Position numbers and translations under genes: made by a program. The notes beneath the pieces were generated by a model. That model saw only the letters and a program-made list of their open reading frames with translations. It ran no database searches and was not told the DNA's origin. 64,000 bases of DNA from Tyto alba (taxonomy: Eukaryota > Chordata > Aves > Strigiformes > Tytonidae), in assembly GCF_018691265.1 (NCBI RefSeq), contig NW_024881316.1:9794819-9858818 (forward strand). The letters run 5' to 3'. Below, in pieces: positions 63,841-64,000 of this stretch; position 1 is the stretch's first letter; each line of letters opens with the position of its first letter.

Positions 63841-64000
63841 TCTCTCCCCTCCCCAGTTATGAGATCTGTGTATTTAATTTTTTAACAAAAGTTCATATTC
63901 CTTCCTCTTCACTAGTAGGGGCCAACTGACACAGATTCCCAAGAGGGCACAGGCAACCAGGTCTCATCAAGGTAAATGAATCAGGCAATGAAATGCCCTT

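Overview
The window looks like vertebrate nuclear DNA from a bird, probably a neoavian one. This rests on repeats I recognise by eye: one long CR1 (Chicken Repeat 1) LINE with a reverse-transcriptase reading frame, several old CR1 fragments, one solo ERVL-type LTR and two copies of a GC-rich avian LTR. The background is AT-rich and poor in transposons. I found no protein-coding gene I can name, and no tRNA, rRNA, snRNA, CRISPR array or bacterial or phage feature. Most open reading frames are short, overlap on both strands, show no family motif, and look like chance.

Layout: 0-10 kb is non-genic, with a MIR-like SINE relic near 5.2 kb and a GC-richer block at 5.6-6.1 kb. At 10.14-10.25 kb a short TA-flanked inverted repeat looks like a mariner-type MITE. 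From 10.9 to 12.65 kb there is a long, badly decayed CR1 on the minus strand. A GC-rich LTR lies on the minus strand at 17.8-18.4 kb. A CR1 3' piece with an internal gap lies at 22.75-23.3 kb, and a solo ERVL-like LTR with a near-perfect 5-bp target duplication at 25.05-25.63 kb. From 25.6 to 40.5 kb the sequence is again non-genic, apart from an exon-like GC island (minus, 28.9-29.1 kb), a perfect 14-bp hairpin (30.35 kb), a diverged local duplication (35.3 and 36.2 kb) and CR1 scraps.

The cluster at 40.5-44.4 kb is the densest part. A plus-strand copy of the same GC-rich LTR is followed, 84 bp away, by a minus-strand CR1 of about 2.8 kb that keeps much of its ORF2 (endonuclease remnants, linker, reverse transcriptase with its FADD motif) but is broken by a nonsense codon and frame changes. 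Downstream are a CR1 tail (45.0 kb), an ATGAT microsatellite (47.9 kb), another old CR1 (48.0-48.6 kb), a CpG-containing GC-rich block (50.4-51.1 kb), a CR1 tail (54.4 kb), an 18-bp palindrome with an ATTAATTAAT core (54.84 kb) and a possible L2-like reverse-transcriptase scrap (55.7-55.9 kb).

No genes act together here. The likely setting is an intergenic stretch or a very large intron. The parts most likely to carry host function are the GC-rich block at 50.4-51.1 kb, the exon-like island at 28.9-29.1 kb, and AT-rich stretches that might be conserved enhancers. All three are inferences that need alignment or RNA data. I did not find a convincing new biological system.
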